Below, piece by piece: positions 25,151 through 36,581 of a stretch of DNA of 64,000 nucleotides. Each line of letters opens with the position of its first letter. Position 1 is the first letter of the stretch. A program made the position numbers and the translations under genes. Source of the stretch: Henckelia pumila (lineage: Eukaryota > Streptophyta > Magnoliopsida > Lamiales > Gesneriaceae); assembly GCF_033568475.1 (NCBI RefSeq), contig NW_027331831.1:4712001-4776000 (forward strand). Reading direction: 5' to 3'. The notes beneath the pieces were generated by a model, which saw nothing but the letters and a program-made list of their open reading frames with translations, ran no database searches and was not told where the DNA came from.

Positions 25151-25577
25151 AAATCTCTTGTGATTTGTTATTTTTCTTTTTTACCGGTGTGATTTCTGTT
25201 GGTATGCTCTACCCAACCATCACGAAAAAAAAAATATTAATAATAATAATAATAATAATATAACTCCCCGTCAACTTAAAAAATGACTATTTTATCCTTG
25301 TTTTCTTTAAAAACTAATCACTTTGTTGCACGCAATAATCCGTTTTTATAATAAATTTATATTTCAAATAAAACTACTAAATAAAATTATTATATTATAT
25401 ATTAAATACAAAAATTGGTGAAAAAATAAAAATTAGTTAGATGAAAAAAAAGAAAAAAAATCTTGATTGAGGGAAAAAATGAGATAGTGGAACAAGGCAT
25501 TTGTGTGTGTGTTTTTTGTTTCTATTTATATATTATTTTAATGAACACATCAAGATATCGCACTAAGGAGCTCTTAC

Positions 25578-25619
<42 letters not shown>

Positions 25620-25640
25620 TAGATATCTTATATGTCTATT
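25151..25640. repeat. Intergenic with AAT and AT microsatellites
   Basis: An (AAT)n run lies at about 25236-25260 and an (AT)n run at about 25579-25616. No gene is seen. Confidence 0.7.
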
Positions 25641-25642
25641 TC

Positions 25643-25910
25643 TTACTCGAGCAACATACACCGGAGTTGCAACATACACTGGAGCTGGGCGAACTCGCAT
25701 TTACTCGAGCAACAAACATAAGAGATAAGAAAACTCACATCAGAGTTGGGAGAACTCACATTTACTCGAGCAACGGACATTAGAGCAACAAGACACAACA
25801 CACGTCGAGGAAGCAAGTGTAAACTCATGTTTACTTGAGCAACAGACATCGCAACAACAATACACAACACACGCCGAGGAAGCAAGTGTTAGCTCAACTT
25901 TACACTGGAT
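25643..25910. repeat. Imperfect 60-70-bp tandem repeats
   Basis: TTTACTCGAGCAAC recurs at about 25643, 25700, 25761 and 25830, giving units of about 57-69 bp. The last two units share ACACAACACACG(T/C)CGAGGAAGCAAGTGT. A minus-strand 80-codon frame through this region encodes the repeat (LLPRRVLC...) and is probably not a gene. Confidence 0.65.
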
Positions 25911-27351
25911 TTTCAAATATTTTAGTGAGTTTATTTATTTTTTGAGTTATTTATTTTCTTCGAACCGACTGCTACAAGTTTTTTCCTATTTAGTTGTTCG
26001 ATTTCTAGGTTTTATAGTGTGTATAGTATATTTTTGCGTTTTATGATAAAAATTTAATGGATTTGTCCAATATGAGACTATAGGCGATTTTTTACAAGAA
26101 ATTGGTGTTATGTTTTGTTTTATAAAGTTGTAATGACTGTCAAATGTTAGTTGTATTATTGTTACAATTTAGAAAAATTATTAGTGAAATTCGTACACGT
26201 GTGAGATTGTCTTTTATTTTGCTCTCAAATTTCTGGTGTTGGGGCATTAAATTATAGTTTGGTATCTGGTTTGAATTTTTTTTATTTTCAAAATTTTAGT
26301 TGTATTGATTTCGAGTCATTATGACGTATTCATATGTATGAATTTCTAAGTTTTCTAGTGTTGGACAACCTGTTAACCTTGTTGGTCGATATTTTGGATC
26401 AAGAATGATTACTATTAAGAGGAGAATAATAAAAGATAAACTTTTGAAATTAGTTGATGACAATTCGGATATTGATGCGGATTATTTTTTTAGGTTTTAT
26501 ATTTTATTTTTTTAACACAAATTTATTTTTGAAGTAATTATGTTATACCAAGCTTTATTTTCTCGTATTTGGATTATTTGGATACTTTCTTTGACTATGG
26601 TTGGGGGATGCCGCTTTTCGATTCTTGCGTGAATAAATTCACAAGTGTTTTGGCTATTTAAAAAAGCTACGATAGAAAAAAAATTCAAAAAGCTACGATA
26701 GAAAAAAAAAAAAAAAAATACATATGTTGATGGTTGCATAGTTGGATTTGTGGTGAGCTTGTTGTTTTGTATGTAAAATTAGTGATACTTTATTACTAAA
26801 CACTAATTATCGTAAAAAAAATTCATAGGCATGGGTATGAAAGAGTCCCCTCACTTGGTAAACATCGCGCGATACGTTGTTTTTCAAGATTGTTCAATTG
26901 GGGATAAAACTAACTTCCACTCAACGTTAAAGCGGCCGAATAATTGTTAAAGTCGATAAGTCGTAACAAGGTTAGCATAATAAGTATTTTTTATGTTTTA
27001 AAACTTGAATTATAGTTATTTGATTTTTTATGTTTTTTTTTTATATTTATGTCATTGTAGTGGTGTAGTTGGCAACATAATGTTATATTCCTGGAAAACT
27101 CAACTATTGCAATGCTTATTTGGTGAAGAATCATGTGATGATATGGTTTTTGCCTAATTCAATTTATTAAGTACCTCCATGTGTGCATGAAAGTGGTGTA
27201 ATTTCCTGTATATGCACTTTATTGTTTAAGGAATGATATTATAAGGTCAATTTTGTCTAACAGTAAGTTAAGTAATGAATGTGGAGTGTTATTAATATTT
27301 TTTGGAGTGTAAATAACATTCCTCTAATAATAATAATAATAATAATAATAA
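25911..27351. other. Intergenic, no gene recognised
   Basis: AT-rich sequence with short ORFs only. A stretch near 26350-26490 could encode about 40 residues without a stop, but shows no recognisable family. A duplicated AAAAAGCTACGATAGAAAAAA word sits at about 26660-26710 and an (AAT)n run at about 27325-27351. Confidence 0.5.
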
Positions 27352-27547
27352 TCTATTCTTCTATTCTATTATATAAAAGATGAGCTACTAACTATCTTTA
27401 AGGACACCAAAATACATTATTCCATAATTATCCCTTCTTATCCACTATCCTACTAAGCCTCTCACTCACTTCATGTTTTGTTTTTAAAAAAAAACATATA
27501 AAAAACATATATTTTACACACGCAAGGCATGTGCAATTTTTTACTAG
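27352..27547 (+). mobile_element. Complete miniature Helitron (196 bp)
   Basis: The element starts TCTATTCTTCTATTCTATTA and ends in the hairpin-like ACACGCAAGGCATGTGC, a short AT-rich spacer and CTAG. The base before the 5' TC is A and the base after CTAG is T, the A/T insertion site of Helitrons. It has no coding capacity, so it would need an autonomous helper. Confidence 0.7.
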
Positions 27548-27968
27548 TAATAATAATACAACGAAATTTAGAAGATTTTTCAATTACATATAAAATATCG
27601 AGTAAATAATATACCTAATTTAGAATTAAAATTTAGAAAGTTTGCACGATTTAGGATGTCCAATTTTCTTAAAAGGACTTTATTTTAGAAGACAATAATA
27701 TTTGAAATATTTTGAACGAATGAAATGGAGCATTATTCGGAGTAAAATTTGATTCATTTTGAAATATTTACCATATATATTAGAAATATTTGTATTATTT
27801 GAGATAAATCCTTAAATGAATATAACAATCGTGTCTGGTTAATAAATTTATATCAAGATTCAAGGTTCTAATCAATACATATAATAGTGATATATAGAAA
27901 TTCAATACACCAAATATTTAGGACACACTCTTTTAAAAAGTTCAAAAATATAATAGCGTAAAAAAAAA
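27548..27968. other. Intergenic, AT-rich, nothing recognised
   Basis: Sequence between the miniature Helitron and the left end of the Mutator-like element. No ORF or repeat is supported. Confidence 0.5.
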
Positions 27969-28085
27969 GGGAGTGTTATTCTCACTCCAAAAATTGTTTC
28001 TCACACTCCACCTTTCTAATTTGTTATCTAACTTACAAATTTGTCCTTAATTAATTACTCATATTTTACTTAGACTAAACTACCC
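27969..28085. repeat. MULE terminal inverted repeat, left
   Basis: This 117-base sequence is the inverted partner of 40069-40189. It begins GGGAGTGTTATTCTCACTCC and ends TTAGACTAAACTACCC. Confidence 0.85.
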
Positions 28086-28710
28086 TCTTATAATCATTGA
28101 CTCCATTAACTTCTTTCCTATTATATTCCTATGATTTGCAATCGTAAAATTTCCAATTTTAACATATTATCTTTCTTTCTTTATTTTTTTATACGTTTTA
28201 TGCCTTTTATTTTATTTTTATTTTTTTTTAGCATAATCTCTCTTTATTTTGTATTCCTTTAGAATGGAAAAAAAAGTCAAATAATCCAATTGAAGTTTCT
28301 CGTTTATTGCATTTTCTTTTACATTTGTATAAAAATATATTTAAAAAATCTATAGTAAAATTTCTATAATTTGCTTCAATAAAACATCTTATATCACAAT
28401 CCAATCAATATTAAAATAAATTCAGATTACAAAAATTTGCTTCAATAAAACATCTTACAGAAAACAAATTTAAAAATAAAAGCTCAATCTCAATAATGCT
28501 AATATCTTGAAATGCATAACTTATTACAATCTGATCATGTCCTTCGTATCCATATTACCTGTCATTGATTCAAAAAATTACACATCAGCACATAATACTT
28601 CAAATATATTTTAACATTAATTTGCCTATACACAAAACATTAGGAAATAAAAATAATTACACAGATTAAAAAAAGTATTAAACACAAATAATTAGAATGT
28701 GTTTACCATT

Positions 28711-30143
28711 TTAAAATGCATTATTTGCTTCATTGGACGATCTTGTTGCTCCATTTTCTTGACTGGAAAATAAAGAAAATGATATTTCATTATTTTCGAA
28801 ATTTTGTGTGCATGTACGAGTATTATGCCCCAAAGCTTTACATCTGCTACATTTTCGAGACTTTTCGACTATTTCAAATTCACTTGGATCACACTGTGTA
28901 GAACCATTTTTTCTTTTCTTTGAACCAGAAGGACGACCCCTGCATGGATGGATTTTTGGTTCTTGAATCATCAGAGAAAGCTGTGCATCTACAGTTTGAG
29001 AAATATGTTTTCTAGTATCTTTTTTTTTGAGTAATAGGCATTTTTTCGTATGTGCTTCGAAAATACTTGAACAGGCTGTCAACATGTCCATCTTTGAAAT
29101 TAAATTCTTCTTCAGTATTTACAAACGATCTTTTGTCAATCCTCCATTGTTGATGAAAATCACCAAGTTTCAGTTTCTCATTCAACATACCTCTGATTTG
29201 ATGCGCACAAGGAAGACCCGTGGTACTTTGAAAATGACCTCTACATTCCCTAGAAAGTTCTCCAGAAATAGCTAATTTGTATTGCTTTAAAATTTGCTAA
29301 AGTGCATGATTAAAAACATTTACAAGAAGATTCTGAAACAAAGTAATGCGAAAATAGTGAGGCGTATGGATTTTTTTTTTCTGAAGAAGGGCCTTGATTT
29401 CTTTAATTTGGTTCTCAGTTGCAAGGCATATTTTTTCTTTCACATGGCGCAAGTTACCCGTTGAGACTTGGAGGTATTTCTTGAGCATTGCATGAGCACC
29501 CTCAGCCCTTGATGTCACGTAATTCCCAAAATGCAAACACTTTTCAGTCCATGCAAAGATGAACCTCTGCTTATAGGAAAGCCAATTATTTTTTATATAA
29601 TCAATAGCTATTGGCTTATCCTTGTATTGAATCTCAAAGAGATATCATCCTCTATCAAAACTTGGTTCATCGAGTGAATATACTATATTAGTTCAACTTG
29701 ACAAAAACTTGTCAAAATCTTCTTTTTTGTCAAACAACTTCTTGCATTTCGCTAGAACATTTTTTTCTATATGTCATACACACAAGAGATGTGTCGTCAT
29801 GGGGAATACCTTGCAAATAGCATTCATTAATGCTAATTCTCTATCAGTAACAATTACTTTTGGACCTTCATCAACATCTAGAATTTTCTTGAATCTTTCT
29901 ATGCCCAAATGTAGTCTTCTTCCTCCTCCTTACACATTAACACAAAACATGAATAAAATGATGTATTAAAACTTGAAATTCCAATAACATCAAGAAGTGG
30001 CATGTTGTATTTGTTAGTCTTGTAGGTGCAGTCCATAATAAAGACATTTGGAAAGTTCTTTGTCAAAATCATTGAGCTTGGATGTGAGAAGAACAAGTGA
30101 GTCAAGTAATTATCTTTGTCAAACTCTATATCATAGATGAAGC
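28711..30143 (-). pseudogene. MULE transposase, C-terminal part (broken)
   Basis: The minus strand encodes the core and C-terminus of a FAR1/MuDR-type transposase. From N to C: FIYDIEFDKDN, HLFFSHPSSM, then MDCTYKTNKYNMPLLDVIGI (first catalytic Asp), VTDRELALMNAI (second Asp), a SWIM-type segment CRGHFQSTTGLPCAHQ (about 29250-29200) and a zinc knuckle CSRCKALGHNTRTC (about 28860-28815). Several in-frame stops break it: one in the conserved C(x)WHI motif, where TGG has become TGA near 29777, and others near 29720, 29645 and 29297. The gene is therefore dead. Its N-terminal half lies beyond the inserted retrotransposon at 38769-39980. Confidence 0.85.
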
Positions 30144-30578
30144 TGATAGGTTACACCTACAAATTCAACTGGGCCTGAGCCCAATCATGAAGGTCCACTC
30201 CGAATATTTTTAAGGCCCAAGCTTATTTAAATATTATATATATTTTTTTCAAGCAGGCCCTGAATTCTACAAAGGCCCATAAGAGGCTTAAGCCCGTGAA
30301 ACTCTCCGAATATCTATAAATAGCTCAAGTCACTTCATTATTAAGGTACACACTTTCTTAAGCAATATATCGCTCTACTCTCGATTATTATTCCTTGAGT
30401 AGTAACTGACTTGAGCGTCGGAGTGCCTTCGTCGGGAACCCTCCCGGCTCCTCTGACTTTGTTTTGTGATGTAGGAACAACCCACTGAAGATCTCCATCG
30501 GGAACATACAAGGACTTACTGATACTCCGGACTTTGCGGAAGCAACGTGTCACATACAAGTGATTTTTGGCTACATCA
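30144..30578 (+). repeat. 5' LTR of the Tat element (435 bp)
   Basis: It begins TGATAGGTTACACC and ends GGCTACATCA (TG...CA) just before the primer site. A TATA-like CTATAAATAG lies at 30314-30323, which would start the retroviral-type transcript near 30350. No second copy of this sequence was found between 35968 and 38764. Confidence 0.75.
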
Positions 30579-30580
30579 GC

Positions 30581-30598
30581 TTGGCGCCGTCTGTGGGA
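30581..30598 (+). promoter_or_regulatory. Primer-binding site of the Tat element
   Basis: TTGGCGCCGTCTGTGGGA follows two bases after the LTR end. TGGCGCCG is the usual start of primer sites in plant Tat/Athila elements. The matching tRNA species was not determined. Confidence 0.7.
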
Positions 30599-30639
30599 AA
30601 CTGTTCATTACGTCATTGAGAACACATATTACTTCAAAA

Positions 30640-33600
30640 ATGTCTCAAGGAAATATTAACAATGGAAACGCACCGCAGAGTATTACTCTCACCCGTGAAG
30701 ACTTGACCGCGCTAATGGAAAACACAGCCGCACTCGCAGCAAAAGATGCAGTTGCTCAGTACCTAGAAACTCGCAAGCGCAAAAGCAGCAAGAAAAAGGC
30801 TCAGACTGAAGGCTCGTCATCTCTTGACCCTAATAACGGAGACCCAAATAAAGATAAATCTAAAGTGAATGATAAAGATCAAGGGGGGACCAAGAAAAAT
30901 ACTACTCAGAAAGACGGTGAAGCAAGTGTTCACACAGTTCATGACATTTCTGGCGAAAACAAGATCACTAATCCAGCTCGGAAGGATGGATCTCGCACAC
31001 ATGTAACTGGAGAGAATATTTCCGCAATTTTGCCGTCACGCCGAAGCCCCTTCACTGATGACATATTATCTGAAGCATTACCAAAGGGAGTCAAAATCCC
31101 CAGCTTACCTGAGTTCGATGGAACGAGTGACCCCCAAGACCATATTGACAAATTCTACGCAAAAGCGGATTTGTATGATATCACAGATGCTGCATACTGC
31201 AAAATTTTCCGAACAACATTATCAGGAAGAGCGCTCACATGGTTCAACAAGTTACCCTCCGGATCTATTGCCAATTTGGAGCAACTTACTGACTGCTTCA
31301 TCCAGCAATTCTCAATTAACAAAAAATACCCAAAAACAACAGCATATTTGTTCACAGTCATTCAAAAAGAAGGAGAATGTCTGAGGGACTATGTTCGGCG
31401 ATTTACTCATGCGGTGCACGAAGTCTTACATGTGAACCATGATTTGTTAGCCGGAATAATGCAGCAAAACTTGCGTCATCGGAAGTTCAAGGAATCAATA
31501 GCGGGAAGGCCGCCCAAAAACCTAGAGGAATTACTGGAAAGAGCTGAGAAATACATTCGGGTTGAGGAATCTATTGAACCACACTACCTGAATAAAAGAA
31601 AGAGAGAAGAAGATAAACCAGATATTAGAAAGCGAGACGAGAAGCGAACAGCACAGAGCCCCCGTCTCCAGAATACACCCCTCAATGCACGTCTGACCGA
31701 TATACTGGTAGTGGCTGAAAAACAAGGATTGTTACGTCCCCCTCGCCCAATGCAGAATAACCCAAAGCGCCTACGTTCGGAAAAGTATTGTCATTTTCAT
31801 AAAGATAAAGGCCATACTACAGAAGATTGCTTCAGTTTGCGAGCAGAAATTGAAAAACTCATAAAGCGCGGACATTTGGGGAATTTCGTGGACAAGTCCC
31901 GCGGTGAAAAACGAGACGACAGGCGTCGGGACGAACAACCAAAACATGACTATCAAAAGCGCCATGACGAAACTGGGAAACAGCATGAACGAGCGGATGA
32001 AAATTTGCCCTCGGGAGGGGTAATCGCCGTAATCACTGGGGGGCCTGCTTGTGGCGACTCGAACAATGCAAGAAAAGCTCTTCTGCGAGCAGCAAAAGGA
32101 ACCAACAATTTATCCAGCCCCACATCCTTGTCAATATGTGAAGTTGGAACCATTCAAGATGGATTATCATTCAGTGACAAAGATCTGGAGAACCCTCGGG
32201 GTACCCATAATGATGCTTTAATCATCTCAGCCACCATCTCCAATTTTTGGGTAAAGAAAATTCTAGTGGATTCAGGAAGTTCGACCGACATAATTTTTCA
32301 TAATGCATTCGTAAAGTTGAGTATTAGTAATGCACAGTTAACTCCAGTCAACACTCCACTAGTCGGATTTTCCGGAGAAATAGTTGAAGCTTTGGGAGAG
32401 GTAACGCTTCCTCTATCCTTGGGTTCTTACCCCAAGCGGTCTACTAAAATGGTGAAATTCCTTGTGGTAAAAGCTTCATCTGCGTACAATGTGATATTGG
32501 GACGACCAAGTCTCAATATATTCCAAGCCATCGGATCGACATATCATATGAAGCTGAAGTTTCCGACTCCAGGAGGAGTAGGAGAAGCCCTTGGTGATCA
32601 TCGTCTAGCTAGAGAGTGTCATGTAGTGACTCTGCGGGGTTCGTCAGAAAATCGGAAAAGACAAGTCTCTAGCGAGGAAAAACCACCAAAACCCGGAAAG
32701 CTTTTGCGTGAAAACGGAATTCATTTGGTGGATGAAGAAGCTGAGAGCAAAGAGAGAATAACAGCAACTGAAACTCTGAAACATGTGGCAATCATTCCAA
32801 CTGATCCCAAGAAAACCCTAAAGATTGGGACCGAATTACCTCCTGAGCTGGAAGAGAAGTTGAAAAATTTTCTTGGTCGCAATCTGGACGTGTTTGCTTG
32901 GGGTGATAAGCATCTGCCAGGAATACCTCATGAATATGCGCTTCATCACCTCCGTGTTGATCCGAAAATGAGACCGGTGAAGCAAAAGAAAAGAGCATTT
33001 GGTCCAGAGAAAAATCGGCATATAGCCGCGGAAGTGGAGAAACTCTTAGTGGCAAAGTACATCAGGCCAGTTTCATACCCAGATTGGCTTGCAAATGTGG
33101 TTTTAGTACCAAAACCTGGAGGAAAGTGGCGTTTGTGTATAGATTTCACTGATCTCAACAAAGCATGCCCCAAAGATCCGTTTCCACTCCCTCGAATTGA
33201 CTTGTTAGTCGATTCGACAGCAGGATGCGAGCTGCTCACTTTTCTTGATGCATATCAAGGATACAATCAGATCGGCCTAGCGCCAGAAGACCGAGAAAAA
33301 GCAAGTTTCATCACTGATCGAGGAATTTATTGTTATGATGTAATGCCGTTTGGTCTGAAAAATGCTGGAGCTACCTATCAGCGTTTGGTAAATAGCATGT
33401 TCGAACAATTGATCGGGCGTAACATGGAAGTTTATATAGATGACATGCTCGTCAAAAGTATTCAAGCATCTAATCATTTGGAAGATCTTGAGGAATGTTT
33501 CAGTATACTCAGAAAATACAGGATGAAACTTAATCCGGATAAATGCACTTTTGGTGTACGAGGAGGCAAATTTCTCGGTTATATGGTGTCAGAACGAGGA

Positions 33601-35967
33601 ATAGAGGCCAACCTTGAAAAAATCAAAGCTATTTTAAACATGAATCCTCCGAAGAGTGTAAAGGGCATCCAAGAATTGACAGGACGTTTGGCCGCCCTCA
33701 ACCGATTTATCTCAAGATCTGCAGACAAGGGTTTACCATTTTTCAAAATGTTGAGGAGTGGGAAAGGTTTTCAATGGACAGAAGAGTGTCAGCAAGCATT
33801 TGACGAGTTGAAAGTGCATCTGACCTCTCCGCCGTTGTTGGTGAAACCAAACGAAGGTGACACCCTGTTAATTTATCTGGCAATATCTGCGGAGGCGGTA
33901 AGTGCAGTATTGGTCTCTGAAGTAGGACGTGAGCACAAGCCAGTTTATTATATCAGTCGAACTTTACACGGAGCAGAATTAAGATATACAAAGATCGAGA
34001 AACTGGCACTGGCTTTGGTAATTGCAGCGAGAAAATTACGTCCTTACTTTCACTCTCATCCAATAATTGTACTCACCAATCATCCTCTCAAACAAATTAT
34101 CTCGAGTCCTGAAGCATCAGGAAGAATGGTTAAGTGGGCTGTTGAACTGAGCCAATATGGAATTGAATATCGCCCGCGTCCAGCGATTAAAGCACAAATT
34201 CTGGCTGATTTTCTAGTAGAAATGACAGTAACTCAAGAAGAGAGTTCCACCCAAACATGGATGGTTTATGTCGACGGGTCATCAACCTCTACGGGAAGCG
34301 GTGCAGGTATAGTTGTGGAGAGCCCACAGGGAGATAAATTTCAATATGCCGTCAAATTTCTATTCCCTGCAACGAATAATGAGGCAGAATATGAAGCTTT
34401 CATCATGAGAATTAAATTGGCCCTGTCAGTCGGAGCAAGAAGACTGACGATACACAGTGACTCCCAACTTATCGTCAGTCAAGTTAATGGAAATTATGAA
34501 GCAAAGGAAGATAAAATGTTTGCATACCTCACTCAAGTAAACGAGCTTCTCTCGCGTTTAGACAGCTATGATATAAAGCAGATACCTAGAGGGGAAAATG
34601 AGTCAGCAGACCGCCTTGCCAAGTTAGCAAGCTCCTTGGCCAACATTGATAATAGGAAAATTACATTCCTAACTTATGGCAAGGAAGAAACTGATGGAAG
34701 TGATGTTACAGTCTTCTGTGCTGACAGCAAAGAGCCTAGTTGGAAAGATGAAATAATCGACTATTTAAAGCAAGAGAAACTACCTGCTAACCAAGTCGAA
34801 GCTCGAAAACTTAGAGTGAGAGCTGCTCGGTTCACGATCATTGACGGAGAACTGTACAAAAGAGGTTTCTCTTCACCTTACCTAAAGTGTCTAACGCCAG
34901 CTAAGGGAAACTATGTGCTCCGTGAAATTCATGAAGGAATATGTGGAAATCATTTAGCTGGCAGAGCTCTCGCGGGGAAAGCATTGCGCCAAGGGTACTT
35001 TTGGCCAACGATGAAGCAAGATGCTATGGAGTTAGCAAAACATTGTCATGCATGTCAAGAGCATGCTAACTTCCATCACCAGCCGGCTACAACCTTACAG
35101 CCCCTAGAAAGTCCTCTACCTTTTGCTCAATGGGGAATGGATTTGGTAGGTCCTTTTCCTCCTGCTACCGGACAAAGAAAATTTCTGATAGTAGCTGTGG
35201 ATTATTTCACCAAATGGGTCGAAGCTGAACCATTGTCCAAAATATCCGAGAGAGATGTAATCAATTTCTTATGGAAGAATATAATATGCAGATTTGGCAT
35301 TCCTCAAACCTTGGTTTCAGATAATGGAACTCAATTCTCTGGAGCGAAGATAAAAGACTGGTGCAGAGGACTCTCTATCAGGCAGTTCTTCACTTCTGTA
35401 GGGAATCCTCAAGCAAATGGGCAAACCGAGGTCACCAACCGGACCATTCTACAGCACCTCAAAACACGCCTAGGCAATGCCAAAGGAAAATGGGTGGATG
35501 AGTTGCCAAGTGTTCTATGGGCATATCGAACCACTCCACGCTCTTCAACTGGAGAATCTCCTTTCAACTTGGCCTACGGAGCGGAAGCTGTGGCTCCTGC
35601 CGAAATCGGAGAGCAATCATGGCGAGTGAAACAGTACACTCCATCTGGAAATGACCAAGCCCTCCGAATTTCATTGGACTTGGTGGATGAACTGAGAGAT
35701 GGAGCTTCAACACGAGCCGAGAGATATCGAGCTTGTATGACTAAAGCATACAATGACAGAGTCAAACCAAGATCTTTCCAAGTAGGAGATCTTGTATTGA
35801 GAAAATCTGACATCTTAAAGTCTGTGGGCAAGCTGGATCCGAAATGGGAAGGCCCCTACAAAGTAATTGAAATTGTGAAGATGGGAACATATCGCCTCAA
35901 ACATTCAGATGGAAGAATACTTCCCAGGCCTTGGAACGTGGCCAACCTGAAGAAGTTTTATGCATAG
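30640..35967 (+). CDS. Tat-lineage gag-pol polyprotein (1775 aa, open throughout)
   Basis: The ATG at 30640 (MSQGNINNG) is preferred, because the frame upstream of it only crosses the LTR end and primer site. Domains by residue: gag about 160-320 (FDGTSDPQDHIDKF); zinc-knuckle-like CHFHKDKGHTTEDC near 384; protease DSGSS near 544; reverse transcriptase with YIDDM near 932; a first RNase H that lacks the usual Asp (YLAISAEAVSAVL); a second, archaeal-type RNase H from about 1207 with VDGSS, NNEAEYEAF, HSDSQL and NESADRLA. The integrase follows, with an HHCC finger (from HEGICGNH), catalytic GMDLVGPF, SDNGTQF and GQTEVTN, and a C-terminal tail without a chromodomain. There are no stops or frameshifts, so loss of activity, if any, lies in the missing 3' LTR. 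It would copy the element's RNA into DNA and insert it. Confidence 0.93.
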   Translation: MSQGNINNGNAPQSITLTREDLTALMENTAALAAKDAVAQYLETRKRKSSKKKAQTEGSSSLDPNNGDPNKDKSKVNDKDQGGTKKNTTQKDGEASVHTVHDISGENKITNPARKDGSRTHVTGENISAILPSRRSPFTDDILSEALPKGVKIPSLPEFDGTSDPQDHIDKFYAKADLYDITDAAYCKIFRTTLSGRALTWFNKLPSGSIANLEQLTDCFIQQFSINKKYPKTTAYLFTVIQKEGECLRDYVRRFTHAVHEVLHVNHDLLAGIMQQNLRHRKFKESIAGRPPKNLEELLERAEKYIRVEESIEPHYLNKRKREEDKPDIRKRDEKRTAQSPRLQNTPLNARLTDILVVAEKQGLLRPPRPMQNNPKRLRSEKYCHFHKDKGHTTEDCFSLRAEIEKLIKRGHLGNFVDKSRGEKRDDRRRDEQPKHDYQKRHDETGKQHERADENLPSGGVIAVITGGPACGDSNNARKALLRAAKGTNNLSSPTSLSICEVGTIQDGLSFSDKDLENPRGTHNDALIISATISNFWVKKILVDSGSSTDIIFHNAFVKLSISNAQLTPVNTPLVGFSGEIVEALGEVTLPLSLGSYPKRSTKMVKFLVVKASSAYNVILGRPSLNIFQAIGSTYHMKLKFPTPGGVGEALGDHRLARECHVVTLRGSSENRKRQVSSEEKPPKPGKLLRENGIHLVDEEAESKERITATETLKHVAIIPTDPKKTLKIGTELPPELEEKLKNFLGRNLDVFAWGDKHLPGIPHEYALHHLRVDPKMRPVKQKKRAFGPEKNRHIAAEVEKLLVAKYIRPVSYPDWLANVVLVPKPGGKWRLCIDFTDLNKACPKDPFPLPRIDLLVDSTAGCELLTFLDAYQGYNQIGLAPEDREKASFITDRGIYCYDVMPFGLKNAGATYQRLVNSMFEQLIGRNMEVYIDDMLVKSIQASNHLEDLEECFSILRKYRMKLNPDKCTFGVRGGKFLGYMVSERGIEANLEKIKAILNMNPPKSVKGIQELTGRLAALNRFISRSADKGLPFFKMLRSGKGFQWTEECQQAFDELKVHLTSPPLLVKPNEGDTLLIYLAISAEAVSAVLVSEVGREHKPVYYISRTLHGAELRYTKIEKLALALVIAARKLRPYFHSHPIIVLTNHPLKQIISSPEASGRMVKWAVELSQYGIEYRPRPAIKAQILADFLVEMTVTQEESSTQTWMVYVDGSSTSTGSGAGIVVESPQGDKFQYAVKFLFPATNNEAEYEAFIMRIKLALSVGARRLTIHSDSQLIVSQVNGNYEAKEDKMFAYLTQVNELLSRLDSYDIKQIPRGENESADRLAKLASSLANIDNRKITFLTYGKEETDGSDVTVFCADSKEPSWKDEIIDYLKQEKLPANQVEARKLRVRAARFTIIDGELYKRGFSSPYLKCLTPAKGNYVLREIHEGICGNHLAGRALAGKALRQGYFWPTMKQDAMELAKHCHACQEHANFHHQPATTLQPLESPLPFAQWGMDLVGPFPPATGQRKFLIVAVDYFTKWVEAEPLSKISERDVINFLWKNIICRFGIPQTLVSDNGTQFSGAKIKDWCRGLSIRQFFTSVGNPQANGQTEVTNRTILQHLKTRLGNAKGKWVDELPSVLWAYRTTPRSSTGESPFNLAYGAEAVAPAEIGEQSWRVKQYTPSGNDQALRISLDLVDELRDGASTRAERYRACMTKAYNDRVKPRSFQVGDLVLRKSDILKSVGKLDPKWEGPYKVIEIVKMGTYRLKHSDGRILPRPWNVANLKKFYA

Positions 35968-36581
35968 ACTGCAACTCTCGTCAATAATAGGCTAAATTTA
36001 TCTTATGTTTTCATATTACAATTTTGTGATACATTGTTCAACTAATTTGATTATTGTTTTTATATAAACAGATTACTTTGTCGAAAGCATATCATATCTC
36101 CTCTCCTATACTAACGCTTACTTACGACATAAACGTCATAGACCCTAGCAATCATAAAAAATTCCCAACAGTAAGAGGCTTGGACAGCCCCTTGGGACAT
36201 TTGAACTTATGACGCTGTAAGAGGTCAGGACGACATAATAACATTATAAGTCCCGGGATACCTCACCACGCACCAAGTGGGTTTAGGAATTCCCCATGAG
36301 ACAAAATCTTGGGAGATTGATCCCCTCCCAAGTACTCCATTGTTAAAGCGATAGTATTTTATTCATCAAACAAGTATGCAATAGCAACTTCAAAATGCAA
36401 AAGAGATATGATAATCGACAAATACTTACTTACTCAAAAAGAACAAAAAAAAAGTCTATGACTTTGACTCTGTCACAAAAAAAATTTTGCCCGAAAGTGG
36501 CAAGAAATAATAAAGCTAAACTGTTCCACGGTTTAGTCTCCATATAGCTCTGATACACACCGTCATTATTGGTTGTATAAG
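35968..36581 (+). other. Tat element spacer between pol and the antisense ORF
   Basis: Non-coding, with short repeated words (CATAATAAC, CTCCCAAG). It lies where Tat elements have a variable 3' region. No polypurine tract was assigned. Confidence 0.5.

Noticed and set aside
25643-25885. Possible CRISPR-like direct repeats
   Set aside because: Units are 57-69 bp, imperfect and without unique spacers, in a plant nuclear context with no cas genes.
30547-30639. Upstream ATG of the gag-pol frame at 30547
   Set aside because: It lies in the LTR and crosses the primer-binding site, so it would precede the normal gag start. The ATG at 30640 is more plausible.
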